Shown: positions 48,933 to 58,163 of the stretch, one piece after another | Layout: the number at the start of each line of letters is the position of its first letter | How positions within the stretch are numbered: position 1 is the first letter of the stretch | DNA from: Nucisporomicrobium flavum | GTDB taxonomy: Bacteria > Actinomycetota > Actinomycetes > Mycobacteriales > Micromonosporaceae | DNA length: 64,000 nt | Assembly (NCBI RefSeq): GCF_016464385.1 | Contig: NZ_JADMLH010000003.1 | Location: 695,458-759,457, forward strand | Direction: 5' to 3' | Notes under the pieces: generated by a model | What the model saw: the letters and a program-made list of their open reading frames with translations, nothing else | Databases searched by the model: none | Told to the model about the DNA's origin: nothing | Translations under genes and position numbers: made by a program

Positions 48933-50000
48933 TCAGGGCCGGACTTCGTAGACGTGGTTGAACGGCGTCTGCGCCACCCTCCGGAAGCGGGTGAAGCCGG
49001 CGTCGGCGGTCACGGCGCGGATGCGGGCTGGGCCCGCCTGGGTGCCGAGCGCGGCGCCGGGCGGCTGGGACAGCGACGCCGGGGTGCACAGCAGTGTGGA
49101 GAATCCGTAGTAGGCGCGGCCGACGGGGTTGAGGTTCTGCTCGACGGCGTCGCCGGCGGCGGGCTCGACGATCATCCAGGTGCCGTCCGGCGCGATGGCC
49201 TGCCGGACGTGACGGGCCGCCCCGAGCGGGTCGCCCATGTCGTGGAGGCAGTCGAACATGGTCACCAGGTCGTAGCCGGCGCCGGAGAAATCGGTGGCGG
49301 CGGCGACCTCGAACCGGGTCCGGTCCCCGACGGCGGCGTCCGAGGCCCGCTCCTGGGCGGTGGCGATCGATTCCGCGTGGTAGTCCGACCCGGCGAAGGC
49401 CGAGCGCGGGTACGCCTCGGCCATGAGGACGGTGGAGGCGCCGTGACCACAGCCCACGTCGGCGACCTTGGCGCCGTTGCGGAGCTTGTCCACCACGCCG
49501 TCCAGTGCCGGGAGCCATGACGGCAGAAGGTTGGCCGCGTACCCCGGGCGGAAGAACCGTTCGCAGCCGACGCGGACGTCGCTGTTGTGCTGGTGCCATC
49601 CCACCCCCTCGGCGGCCCGGGCGGCGTCGATGACCATGGCCGTGTCCCGGGTGGTGCCGTGCGCGAGCTGGAAGAAGCCGGGCAGGAACGCCGGGCTGCT
49701 CTCGTCGGCCAGGGCGACCGCGTGCTCGGGGGGCAGCGTGTACCGGTGGGTGTCCGGGTCGTAGTCGACGATGCCGCCGGCGGCCTGCGCGTTCAGCCAC
49801 TCCCGGGCGTAGTGCACGCCGGTGCCCGTACGTCCGGCCAGCTCCTCCGGGGTCGCCGGATCGTGCGTGGCGAGATCGCGGTAGTAGCCGAGCTGGTCGC
49901 CCATGACCACCAGCGCGCAGTTCAGGGCCGCGCCGACCTCGTCGACGGCGCGGAGGACGAAGGCCATCACCTTGTCGGTATCGAGCTGAGTCTGTGTCAT
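48933..50000 (-). CDS. Class I SAM-dependent methyltransferase with N-terminal winged helix
   Basis: From ATG 50000 the protein has 355 residues. The N-terminal part (GAALNCALVVMGDQLGYYRDLA, PEELAGRTGTGVHYAREWLNAQAAGGIVDYD) is a winged-helix dimerisation domain like that of plant-type and natural-product O-methyltransferases. The Rossmann domain has motif I VADVGCGHGASTVLMAEAYP, FAGSDYHAESI, and FDCLHDMGDP in place of motif IV. It lacks a signal peptide. The divergent LysR gene 59 bases away probably controls it. It may tailor the product of the cluster to the right, or act in a separate pathway. Confidence 0.85.
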   Translation of the reverse strand: MTQTQLDTDKVMAFVLRAVDEVGAALNCALVVMGDQLGYYRDLATHDPATPEELAGRTGTGVHYAREWLNAQAAGGIVDYDPDTHRYTLPPEHAVALADESSPAFLPGFFQLAHGTTRDTAMVIDAARAAEGVGWHQHNSDVRVGCERFFRPGYAANLLPSWLPALDGVVDKLRNGAKVADVGCGHGASTVLMAEAYPRSAFAGSDYHAESIATAQERASDAAVGDRTRFEVAAATDFSGAGYDLVTMFDCLHDMGDPLGAARHVRQAIAPDGTWMIVEPAAGDAVEQNLNPVGRAYYGFSTLLCTPASLSQPPGAALGTQAGPARIRAVTADAGFTRFRRVAQTPFNHVYEVRP

Positions 50001-50029
50001 GGCCCCGACGCTAGGTGCGGACGGTATTA

Positions 50030-50039
50030 GCATCAATGC
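50030..50039. promoter_or_regulatory. Short inverted repeat in the methyltransferase-LysR gap
   Basis: GCAT-CA-ATGC lies in the AT-richer 59-base divergent gap, within a TATTAGCATCAATGCACA context, where a LysR-type regulator would be expected to bind. Confidence 0.35.
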
Positions 50040-50059
50040 ACAGGCCTTAAGGAGTTGTA

Positions 50060-51007
50060 GTGAAGCTAATAGGGCACGTACGCGCCATCCGGGCCCTGTG
50101 CGAGGTCGGCGCGCGCGGCTCCTTCTCCGCCGCGGCCGACGCGCTGGGCCTCACCCAGTCGGCCGTGAGCCAGCACGTCGCGGCGCTGGAGCGGGAGGCC
50201 GGGCTGCCCCTCGTGGAGCGCGGCAGCCGCCCGGCCGAGCTCACCGAGGCCGGACGCGTCCTCGTCCGGCACGGCACGTCGATCCTGGCCCGCCTGGGCG
50301 ACGCCGAGCAGGAGCTCGGCGAACTGGCCGGGCACCGGTCCGGGCGGCTCCGCCTCGGCAGCTTCCCGACGGCCCTCACCACGTTCGTACCCATGGCGAT
50401 CGCCCGGCTGCGCCGCGAGCACCCGGGGATCGTGCTGACCGTGGTGGACGACCACCTGCAGGGCCTCCTGCCCCGCCTGGCCGACGGCACGCTGGACCTG
50501 GCCGTCGTCTTCGACCACGAGGTCCTGCCCTCCGGTGCGCCCGGCCTGCGCCGGGTGCCGCTGTTCGACGACCCCTACCGGGCCGTGCTGCCGGCTGGGC
50601 ACCGTCTCGCCCGGCGGCGTGGCGGGGTGGAGCTGTCGGACCTGGCCGAGGAGGTGTGGGTGGGCGGCCACACGGGCAGCGCGTGGTACAGCATCGTGCG
50701 GCACTCCTGCCGGGCAGCCGGCTTCGAGCCCCGTACGTCCCTGGCCTCCGACGACTACCGCGCCGTCCAGGCATTCGTCGCGGCGGGTCTCGGGGTCGCG
50801 GTGATCCCGGCCCTGGCCGTCGCCACGACGGTCCCGGGCGTCGAGGTGAGACGGCTGCGCGGCACCACGCCGGTCCGACGGGTCAGCGTGGCCCACCAGA
50901 CGGACGGGTTCCCGTCGCCCGCGGTCCGGACGATGACCGAGATCCTGCAGGACATCGCCACCCGGCGCGATGCCGGGGTCACACCAGCGGCACGACGTCC
51001 CGCATGA
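50060..51007 (+). CDS. LysR-family transcriptional regulator
   Basis: The 315-residue protein starts at GTG 50060, with AAGGAG upstream. The LysR helix-turn-helix occupies the first 65 residues (ALCEVGARGSFSAAADALGLTQSAVSQHVAALE). The LysR_substrate effector domain begins at SGRLRLGSFPTALTTFVP, with DLAVVFDHE and AFVAAGLGVAVIPALA as typical strands. It is divergent from the methyltransferase gene, the usual position for a LysR target. Its 3' end overlaps the convergent LLM oxidoreductase gene by 29 bases. Confidence 0.92.
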   Translation: MKLIGHVRAIRALCEVGARGSFSAAADALGLTQSAVSQHVAALEREAGLPLVERGSRPAELTEAGRVLVRHGTSILARLGDAEQELGELAGHRSGRLRLGSFPTALTTFVPMAIARLRREHPGIVLTVVDDHLQGLLPRLADGTLDLAVVFDHEVLPSGAPGLRRVPLFDDPYRAVLPAGHRLARRRGGVELSDLAEEVWVGGHTGSAWYSIVRHSCRAAGFEPRTSLASDDYRAVQAFVAAGLGVAVIPALAVATTVPGVEVRRLRGTTPVRRVSVAHQTDGFPSPAVRTMTEILQDIATRRDAGVTPAARRPA

Positions 51008-51863
51008 AGCGGGCCAACTGCTCCTCGGCGTCGGCGACCGGCCAGATGAAGACCCGGTCGACACCCGCTTCCGCGTACGCCCGCAGCACCCCGGCACACC
51101 GCTCCGCCGCCCCGATCAGCACCCGGTCCGCCAGCTCGTCCACCGGGCGGCCCAGCATCGCCGCCAGGCCGGTCAGGTGCGCCTCGGCTGCACGACGGTC
51201 GTCGGTGACGTAGGTCCACAGTGTGGCCAGGGCGCACGGGAAGCCGTCGATCGACCTGCCGTGCCGGGTCAGCGCGGCGGCCAGCACCTCGCGGGCCTTC
51301 GCCACCCGATCCGCCGTCGCGTGGAATCCGGAGGCCACCCAGCCGTCGCCGAGCCGCGCGACCCGCGCGAGCCCGGTGTCCGAACCCCAGCTCGCGATCC
51401 AGATCGGTGGCCCGGCCGGGCGACCGGGCAGCGCCGCGCCGTCCAGGTGGGCCCGCAGGGCCCCGACCGCCTCCTCGAAGCGTGGCCACCGCTCGTCGAA
51501 CGGCAGGCCCACAACCTCGTAATCCCGTGGGGACGAGCCGGCACCCACACCCAGCACCAACCGTCCGCCGGAGAGAACGTCCAGCGCGGCCGCCGACTTC
51601 GCCACGACGACCGGGCCGCGGACCACCGGAAGCACCACGGTGGTGACGAGCTGCAGGTCGCCGCTGTGCTCCACGACGCCGGCCAGGGCCACGATGCCGT
51701 CGAGCCACGGCCGCTGGAAGACCAGGTGATCGTTGACCGCCAGCGCGTCGTACCCGAGCCGGACGGCGGTCCGGGCGTACGCCGCGATGCTGCCCGGACT
51801 CCAGCCCCGGCCGTCGAAATCGATCAGCGGCAGGTGCGCTCCGTATCCCAGCCGGCCCGGCAT
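50979..51863 (-). CDS. LLM-class F420-dependent oxidoreductase
   Basis: From ATG 51863 the protein has 294 residues. It is a luciferase-like TIM barrel: LGYGAHLPLIDFDGRGWSPG, AVRLGYDALAVNDHLVF, LQLVTTVVLPVVRGPVVVAKSAAALDVLSGGRLVLGVGAGS and PPIWIASWGSDTGLARVARLGDGWVASG. The ALDVLSGGRLVLGVGAGSSPRDYE stretch is characteristic of F420-dependent members. Such enzymes reduce or oxidise carbonyls and imines in actinomycete metabolism and natural-product pathways. It follows the BBE-type flavoprotein gene on the same strand with a 42-base gap, so the two may be co-expressed. Confidence 0.87.
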   Translation of the reverse strand: MPGRLGYGAHLPLIDFDGRGWSPGSIAAYARTAVRLGYDALAVNDHLVFQRPWLDGIVALAGVVEHSGDLQLVTTVVLPVVRGPVVVAKSAAALDVLSGGRLVLGVGAGSSPRDYEVVGLPFDERWPRFEEAVGALRAHLDGAALPGRPAGPPIWIASWGSDTGLARVARLGDGWVASGFHATADRVAKAREVLAAALTRHGRSIDGFPCALATLWTYVTDDRRAAEAHLTGLAAMLGRPVDELADRVLIGAAERCAGVLRAYAEAGVDRVFIWPVADAEEQLARFMRDVVPLV

Positions 51864-51905
51864 GGCTTCGATCCTGTCCGTCCCGGACCGGCGGGACAAG
51901 GGCGA

Positions 51906-53300
51906 TCACCGGTGGGCGGAGGGCCGGATGTTCTGGTTCAGCCGGAACAGGTTCGTCGGATCGTAACGGTCCTTGACCGCCACCAGCCGCTCGTACGTGG
52001 CCTTCGGATAGGACGCCTGGACCCGGTCCTCGGTCGCCTCACCGGTGAAGTTCACGTACGCCGCGGCGTCCGGGCCGAGGGCGCCGGTGGCTGCGCGGGC
52101 CCACTCGACCGCCAGGGGGTACCCGCCGGCGTCCGCCGACCGGGCCACGATGTTCAGGATGAAGTTCCGGTCGCGGGTGCCGAACGCCGTCGCGTCGGCG
52201 GGGACCCGGCCCATAGCGCCGCCGAGGTGATGGATGTGCACCTCGGACAGGGGGTTGGGCACCCGGGCGTACGCGTCGAGGATCGCGCCGGTCGTGCCGT
52301 CGTCGAGGGCGCCGAAGAAGGCCGAGCGGAAGTAGTTGTGCAGGCCGCGCGGGTACAGCGGGTCGAGCAGGCTCTGCATCGCGACGTACGGCATCGGGCC
52401 GAACAGGTCGACCACCACGGGTGCCAGCTCGCGGAACGGCCGGGTCGCGGTGTCGCCGTCCTCCGCGTGGCCCGACCACATGCCGAGCACCGCGACGACC
52501 GGCTTGCCGTGGATCTCCTCGGGCAGGAACGGCGCCGGCGGGGCGGTGGTCAGGTTGACGACCATGGACAGCTCGTCCGGCGCGTCGGCGGTGGCGGCGC
52601 GGAACCCGCTCAGCACCCGCTCCGCGTCTTCGCCGCGGTAGAAGACGGGCCCGGCGAAGACCATCGGGCCGACGTCGTGCAGGCGGTATTCGAAAGAGGT
52701 GACCACGCCGAAGTTGCCGCCGCCGCCGCGCAGCGCCCACAGCAGCTCGGCGTGCTCGTCCTCGGTGGCGTGCAGATACCGGCCGTCGGCGGTCACGACG
52801 TCGGCACCGATCAGATTGTCGGCCGCCAGGCCGCAGCGCCGGACCAGCAGGCCGATGCCGCCGCCCAGCGTGAACCCGGCGATGCCGGTGGTGGAGATCA
52901 GACCGCCGGTCACCGCGAGGCCGAACGCCTGGGTCTCCGCATCGAGGTCGCTCCAGGTGTTGCCGCCCTGCGCGGTGGCCGTACGCCGGCCCGGGTCGAC
53001 CCGGACGCCTCTCATCGGAGCCAGGTCGAGCACGATGCCCTGGTCCACCGACGAGAAGCCCGGGATGCTGTGCGCTCCGCCGCGGACCGCGAGCGGCAGT
53101 CCCTCGCTGCGGGCGAACTCCACCGTCTTGAGCACGTCCGCGACTCCGTGGCACCGGACGACGAGGGCCGGCCGGCGGTCGTGGGCGCCGTTCCAGATCG
53201 ACCGCGCCTCGTCGTAGCCCGGGTCCTCCGGACGGATCACGTCACCTCGTAAGGCCTGGGCCAGCTCGCCGATGGTGGCGTCCCCCAGTGTGTTGATCAT
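51906..53300 (-). CDS. FAD-linked oxidoreductase, berberine-bridge-enzyme type
   Basis: The 464-residue protein has a PCMH-type FAD domain: RPALVVRCHGVADVLKTVEFA, RGGAHSIPGFSSVDQGIVLDL with H77 as the likely covalent FAD attachment site, and TGIAGFTLGGGIGLLVRRCGLAADNL. It ends with the short BBE domain (YPKATYERLVAVKDRYDPTNLFRLNQNI). The Cys used for the second covalent bond in bicovalent members is absent (GLAVTGG at that place). Enzymes of this family carry out oxidative cyclisation, dehydrogenation or sugar oxidation in natural-product pathways. There is no signal peptide. It lies just downstream of the AfsR-like gene on the same strand. Confidence 0.9.
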   Translation of the reverse strand: MINTLGDATIGELAQALRGDVIRPEDPGYDEARSIWNGAHDRRPALVVRCHGVADVLKTVEFARSEGLPLAVRGGAHSIPGFSSVDQGIVLDLAPMRGVRVDPGRRTATAQGGNTWSDLDAETQAFGLAVTGGLISTTGIAGFTLGGGIGLLVRRCGLAADNLIGADVVTADGRYLHATEDEHAELLWALRGGGGNFGVVTSFEYRLHDVGPMVFAGPVFYRGEDAERVLSGFRAATADAPDELSMVVNLTTAPPAPFLPEEIHGKPVVAVLGMWSGHAEDGDTATRPFRELAPVVVDLFGPMPYVAMQSLLDPLYPRGLHNYFRSAFFGALDDGTTGAILDAYARVPNPLSEVHIHHLGGAMGRVPADATAFGTRDRNFILNIVARSADAGGYPLAVEWARAATGALGPDAAAYVNFTGEATEDRVQASYPKATYERLVAVKDRYDPTNLFRLNQNIRPSAHR

Positions 53301-53363
53301 TGTTGCCCCCTGTCGCAGCTGTTCGGTCGGCTCCGACGCTAGGAACGCGACCTTTGCAGCGGC

Positions 53364-56300
53364 TTAGCGCCGTTCGGCCGCCGCTGCGCCGAGGGGCAGG
53401 GCGTCGGCCCGGGCCCGGCCGATGCGGCAGCCCAGGCGCCGGAACAGGGCACGCGCTGCGCGGCCGTGGCGCTGGACGGCCGGCAGGTCGTTCTCGGCGA
53501 CGGCGAGCTCGGCGGCGAGCAGCCGGGTCCACGCGTCGAGCCGCAGATACCCCTGGGGCGCGAACGCGTCCACGGCCTGCTCCGCCAGGACCCGCGCCCG
53601 GTGCCGCTCGCCGGCGAACATCTCGACCACCGAGAGGTTGAGCAGGGCGCCGCCGACGCCGGGTTCGTCGTCGACGGCCTCGAACCGGTCGAGAGCCGAA
53701 CGGGCGACCCGGCGACCCTCCGCGACGTCACCGACCGCGGCCGACAACAGGCCGAGGTTGGCGCGGCTCAGGTTCTCGCCGCGCCGGTCGCCGAGGCGCT
53801 CGCGCAGCCGCAACGCCGCCCGCAGGTGCTCGCCTGCGGAGTCGAACCGCCGGGCGTCGCGTTCGACGCAGCCGAGATGGTTCAGCGCGTGTGCCAGCCC
53901 GGCGGGGTCGTCGCTGCGCGTGAACGCGTCGACCGCCTGCCAGGTGGTGTCGAGAGCACCGTCCAGGTCACCGGCGAGCCGATGGACGTAGCCGAGCGCC
54001 GACAACGCGTACGCATGTCCCTGAACCGCTCCGACCCGCCGGCCCAGCAGCCAGGTCTCCTCGAAGATCGGCACCAGCGACCCGGCGACCGGCACCAGCG
54101 GCATCGAGAGGGTCACCGCCGGTAGGAACGGCGCGACCGTGGGGCCGACGAGACGCAGGTGCCGCAGGCACCGGTGGAATCGGTGTCCGGCGACGCCCAC
54201 GTCCTCCTGGAACAGGGCTACGAGCGCCGCCAGCCAGTGCGCGGTGGCCACGATGGGCGGCGGCGACCCGTCGTCCGCGAGCGCTGCCCGGGCGGTCCGC
54301 TCGACGTCGTCGAGCTCGGCGACGCCGACCAGCAGGATGCCACGCATGAGCCGGGCCCACGTGACGTCGATCGGCGTCCCCGAGCGCTCCACGGCCGCGA
54401 CGGCGGCGTCACCCAGGCTCGGCAACCGGTCGCTCAGCCCACGGCGCGCATCCAGGACGGCGAGCGCGAACCACGCGCGCGCATGCTCCGGGGACGGTTC
54501 CGGGGCCGCGGCGAGAACCTGCTCCAGCCAGCCGGAACCCTCGACGAAATGACCGCGCGCGAGCCAGTAGCGCCACAGGCTCACGCCCAGCAGCAGCGCC
54601 TGCCCGGGGTCGTGGCGTACCGACCAGCCGAGGGCCGCGCGCAGGTTGTCGTGGTCGATGTCGAGCGCCTGCGGACGTTCGACCACGATCCCGGACGCCC
54701 GGTCCGTGTCGCTGTCGACGGCCAGGCGCAGGAAATGCCGGCAGTGCGCGGCGTCGAACGCGTCGGCCTCGCCCGCCTCGCCCAGCCGTTCCCTGGCGAG
54801 CTGCCGGATCGTCTCCAGCAGCCGGTAGCGCGACCGGTCGCCGGCACGCTCGATCTGCACGAGTGACTTGTCCACGAGCCTGCCGAGGCAGTCGAGGATG
54901 TCCGGACGGGCGAGCCGCTCGTCGCCGCAGACCTCCTCGGCCGCGGGCAGGGAGAAGCTGCCGGCGAAGACAGCGAGCCGGCGCAGGAGGACCTGCTCGT
55001 CGCCGGTGAGCAGGGCATGGCTCCAGTCGAGCGTGGCCCGCAACGTCGCGTGCCGGGTCAGCCGGCCGGCGCGGCCGAGGAGCGCCAGCGCCTGGTGCAG
55101 CCGTTCGGCGATCTCGACCGCTTCCAGGTGCGACATCCGGGCCGCGGCCAGCTCCAGCGCGAGCGGGATCCCGTCGAGACGGCGGCAGATCTCCACCACC
55201 GCGGCCGCGTTCCCCGCGTCGACGGCGAACCCGGGGCGGACGTCGCGGGCGCGGTCCAGGAACAGGCGTACCGAGGACAGCGCTGCGAGGCGGGCGAGGT
55301 CGCCTCCGGTCTGCGCGTCGGGCACCTCGAGCGACGGCACCCGGAACGTCACCTCGCCGGCTGCGTGCAGCGGCTCCCGGCTGGTGGCCAGCAGGGTCAC
55401 TCCCGGGCAGTCGCGGCGTACGGCGCCGGCGAGCTCGGCGCAAGCGGTGAGCAGGTGCTCGCAGTTGTCGAGGATCAGCAACAGCCTCTGCGGCGCCAAC
55501 CGGCCCACCAGCGTCCGCAGTGGATGGGCGCCGGCACCCGGATCGAGGCCGAGGGCGGCAGCCACCGTATTCGCCACCAGGCGCGCATCGGTGACCTGCG
55601 CCAGGTCCGCGAACCACACCCCGTCCCGGTAGGAACCGATCAGCCGGCGCCCGGCCTCCTCGGCGAGCCGGGTCTTGCCCGCGCCACCGACTCCGGTCAA
55701 CGTGAGCAGGCCACCGCGAGCAAGCAGGCGGTGCACGTCCGCGATCTCCCGTTCCCGGCCGACGAAGCTGGTCAGCGGTGGCGCCAGGTTGTGCCGCGGC
55801 GCCGCCGGCGGCGGTGGCCGCGCCTCTTCCCGGCCACCGGTCAGCAGGTCGCGATAGAGCCGCCGCGTCTCGGGGTCGGGGTCACTGCCGTAGCCGGCGG
55901 ACAGGTCGTCCCGCAACCGCTCGTAGCGGGCAAGTGCCTCCGGCCGCCGCCCCGCCGCGGACAGGCGGCGCATCAGCTCGCGGACGGCCCCCTCGTGCAG
56001 GGCGTCGATCGTGAGCGCCCGCTGCAGCGCCGTGATCGCCTCGGCCTCGCCGGCCTTCGCCGCGAGATCGACGAGCAGCTCGCACAGAATCTCCCGCAGG
56101 TCCTCGCGGCGCCGCACCGCCCAGTCGTCGAACCGGTCCTCGGGCAGCAGATCACCGGTGTACGCCTCGACCGCCGCGCGCGTCGCCGCCAGATCACCCC
56201 CGGCCCGGGCCGCCGCCGCCAGCCGCTCGAAGCGCCGCACATCCACGTCGAGGGAGCCGGTCGCGGAGAGCATCACCATCTCGTCGTGAAGCTCGAGCAG

Positions 56301-56597
56301 GCCGCCGTGCGGACCGTCGCCCCCGAGCACCCGCCGGGCGACGTGGGCGGCCTGATGCAGGTTGTTCACCGCCGACGCGACCGGCCGTCCCGGCCAGAGA
56401 ATCTCCAGGAGCACGTCGCGGTGCATCCGCTGACCGGGAGCCAGCGCCAGCAGCTTGACCAGCGTACGAGCCTTGCGCAGCCGCCACTCGCGGGCCTGGA
56501 CGGGCGTCCCGTCCCGGTCCACGCCGAACCCTCCGAGCAGCTGAATCCGCACGGGCGGCGAAGCCGGCGCCGCCGGGCGGGCATCCCCCCGCAGCAC
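53364..56597 (-). CDS. AfsR/SARP-family regulator (BTAD, NB-ARC, TPR)
   Basis: The 1077-residue protein starts with a SARP winged helix (RIQLLGGFGVDRDGTPVQ, WRLRKARTLVKLLAL) and the bacterial transcriptional activation domain to about residue 250. An NB-ARC ATPase follows, with Walker A GVGGAGKTRLAEEAGRRL near residue 302 and LLLILDNCEHLL as Walker B, then winged-helix and ARC parts (LLRRLAVFAGSFSLPAAEEVCG). About 450 residues of TPR repeats end the protein. Large SARPs of this build activate antibiotic clusters. It faces away from the biosynthetic operon starting at 57.87 kb and next to the LuxR regulator, so it is probably the pathway activator. Confidence 0.92.
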   Translation of the reverse strand: MLRGDARPAAPASPPVRIQLLGGFGVDRDGTPVQAREWRLRKARTLVKLLALAPGQRMHRDVLLEILWPGRPVASAVNNLHQAAHVARRVLGGDGPHGGLLELHDEMVMLSATGSLDVDVRRFERLAAAARAGGDLAATRAAVEAYTGDLLPEDRFDDWAVRRREDLREILCELLVDLAAKAGEAEAITALQRALTIDALHEGAVRELMRRLSAAGRRPEALARYERLRDDLSAGYGSDPDPETRRLYRDLLTGGREEARPPPPAAPRHNLAPPLTSFVGREREIADVHRLLARGGLLTLTGVGGAGKTRLAEEAGRRLIGSYRDGVWFADLAQVTDARLVANTVAAALGLDPGAGAHPLRTLVGRLAPQRLLLILDNCEHLLTACAELAGAVRRDCPGVTLLATSREPLHAAGEVTFRVPSLEVPDAQTGGDLARLAALSSVRLFLDRARDVRPGFAVDAGNAAAVVEICRRLDGIPLALELAAARMSHLEAVEIAERLHQALALLGRAGRLTRHATLRATLDWSHALLTGDEQVLLRRLAVFAGSFSLPAAEEVCGDERLARPDILDCLGRLVDKSLVQIERAGDRSRYRLLETIRQLARERLGEAGEADAFDAAHCRHFLRLAVDSDTDRASGIVVERPQALDIDHDNLRAALGWSVRHDPGQALLLGVSLWRYWLARGHFVEGSGWLEQVLAAAPEPSPEHARAWFALAVLDARRGLSDRLPSLGDAAVAAVERSGTPIDVTWARLMRGILLVGVAELDDVERTARAALADDGSPPPIVATAHWLAALVALFQEDVGVAGHRFHRCLRHLRLVGPTVAPFLPAVTLSMPLVPVAGSLVPIFEETWLLGRRVGAVQGHAYALSALGYVHRLAGDLDGALDTTWQAVDAFTRSDDPAGLAHALNHLGCVERDARRFDSAGEHLRAALRLRERLGDRRGENLSRANLGLLSAAVGDVAEGRRVARSALDRFEAVDDEPGVGGALLNLSVVEMFAGERHRARVLAEQAVDAFAPQGYLRLDAWTRLLAAELAVAENDLPAVQRHGRAARALFRRLGCRIGRARADALPLGAAAAERR

Positions 56598-56646
56598 AGT
56601 GTGGGCTTATCACCGCAACGGTTCGTCGTCAACGAACGGTGACGAA

Positions 56647-57630
56647 TTACTGAGCCGGCCCGAGCCAGCCCTGCTGCGCGGCAAGAACACCCGCCTGGAA
56701 TCTGCTGGAAGCGTCGAGACGCTCCATCAGGTTCGCCATCATGCGGCGCACGGTACGCAGTGACACACCCAGACGCCGGGCGGCCGTTTCGTCGGTGGCG
56801 CCGTCCGCAAGAATCTGGATCAGTTCGCGCTCCTGGCCGGTCAGGCCGTCCACCGGCGCCGCGCGCTCCCCGAACGGGGTGCCGGCCGCCCACATCTGCT
56901 CGAAGAGCGCGTGCAGTGCCAGCACCACGCCGGGCGCCGTCACCTCGATCGCGCCGAGCCGTGAGTCGTCCGGGTCGAGCGGGACGAGTGCCCTCTGCCG
57001 GTCCACGATGACCATCATCATCGGCAGGGTGGGCACGGTCCGCACCAGTCCGCCGTGCTCGGTCATCCAGCGCAGGTAGTCGAGCGTGGCGGGATCGTTG
57101 CGGAAGCTCTCCAGATACAGTCCCCGCAGCGATACGCCCCGTTCCAGGGGCCGCAGGCTCGTCGACCGCCCGGCCGAGTGGGTGTCCTCGCGGTGCGCCT
57201 GTCCCGGCGTCAGCGAGCACACCTCCTGCACCGCCGACTCCGCCAGCTCCTCCAGCCGGCCGCGGACCTCGTCGAGACCGCGCAGGACGGTGAGCGCGAC
57301 GCGGTCGCGGTGGGTCTCGTGCTCCGCGGCGGCCGCGAGCATGGCCGCCCGTGCCCGCTCCATCCGGTGCTGCCGCTCAGCGATGTCCGCCTCGGCCTGA
57401 GCGACCAGCGCGGCGAGCCCGACCTGGGGACTGACCGGACGCAGGCCGCCCGGTTCGTCCCACGAGGGCTGCAGCAGCGCGAGCTCGGCCAATTCGTCGA
57501 GGCAGGACCGGATCGCCGCCTCGTCCGTGCGGAGATGGGTGACCAGTTCATCGACGCCCCAGGACGGCTCCGCGAGCACCAGCCGGTACACCGACTCGGT
57601 CAGTCTTGTCAGTCCAAACGATTCCAGCAC
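56647..57630 (-). CDS. LuxR-family regulator with TrmB-like N-terminal domain
   Basis: GTG 57630 (VLESFGLTRLTESVYRLVL) is the start that fits the family; ATG 57699 is an alternative. The 327-residue protein has an N-terminal TrmB-like winged helix (DELVTHLRTDEAAIRSCLDELAEL), a coiled stretch (AEADIAERQHRMERARAAML), a middle ligand-binding region, and a C-terminal LuxR helix-turn-helix (LTGQERELIQILADGATDETAARRLGVSLRTVRRMMANLMERL). Regulators of this layout often sit in actinomycete secondary-metabolite clusters. It is divergent from the biosynthetic operon, with 239 bases between, and is the best candidate to control it. Confidence 0.88.
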   Translation of the reverse strand: MLESFGLTRLTESVYRLVLAEPSWGVDELVTHLRTDEAAIRSCLDELAELALLQPSWDEPGGLRPVSPQVGLAALVAQAEADIAERQHRMERARAAMLAAAAEHETHRDRVALTVLRGLDEVRGRLEELAESAVQEVCSLTPGQAHREDTHSAGRSTSLRPLERGVSLRGLYLESFRNDPATLDYLRWMTEHGGLVRTVPTLPMMMVIVDRQRALVPLDPDDSRLGAIEVTAPGVVLALHALFEQMWAAGTPFGERAAPVDGLTGQERELIQILADGATDETAARRLGVSLRTVRRMMANLMERLDASSRFQAGVLAAQQGWLGPAQ

Positions 57631-57869
57631 CCAGCCGACACCCCCGGCCCGCAGGATCTTCCCTCGTGCAAGACACGGATCGTAACCGTCGCCGACCATG
57701 GCGGCGACCCCGTTCCGCTGGTGGCAGCAACGTGCCAGGCACCGACCTGCCATAGCAAATCATCAATCGACGGCCGCGCTTTCGGCAGGATCGAAAGGGA
57801 TCCGGGTTGGTCGTTCGATGGAGGTGGTCCTGGTGAAGCGTGGTCGTAACGGACTCGAGTGGGGTCGGT

Positions 57870-58133
57870 ATGCAGCTCGTCGTCCTGCGCCTGTCAGCAC
57901 TGTCCGGCGCCGGTGATCCGGCGGGGGCCGCGGTCGCGGACGTCGTCTGGGCGCACACCCGCAGACGCGAGCGCCTCGAGCATCTCCACGTGCGCATCCG
58001 CCCCGCCGGCATCGACCTCGTCCTCTTCTTCGTCCTCGCCGACCGGCAGACCGCCGTTTCCGCCGCGACCGGCATCCTCCGCCGCACGATCCGCTCCTCC
58101 GCGGTCCTGCGTCAGTACCGCATCGAGCCGTGA
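57870..58133 (+). CDS. Small protein of 87 residues, first gene of the NRPS-like operon
   Basis: ATG 57870, after a GGGG stretch, opens an 87-residue frame: MQLVVLRLSALSGAGDPAG, a helix ADVVWAHTRRRERLEHLHVRI, a strand pair GIDLVLFFVLADRQTAVSAA and a basic C-terminal helix. It reads as a small alpha/beta protein with good codon bias. I do not recognise a family. It does not look like a RiPP precursor, because there is no leader/core split and few Cys, Ser or Thr. It is 30 bases before the adenylation gene, so a helper, chaperone or MbtH-like role could be imagined, but the MbtH motif is absent. Confidence 0.6.
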   Translation: MQLVVLRLSALSGAGDPAGAAVADVVWAHTRRRERLEHLHVRIRPAGIDLVLFFVLADRQTAVSAATGILRRTIRSSAVLRQYRIEP

Positions 58134-58163
58134 ACCCGCCGTTTCGTGAGGAAGGAAGCCACA

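Noticed and set aside
57870..58133. Idea that the 87-residue protein is a graspetide or other RiPP precursor for the ATP-grasp enzyme
   Set aside because: It has no leader/core division, and the ATP-grasp enzyme resembles small-molecule ligases more than RiPP macrocyclases.
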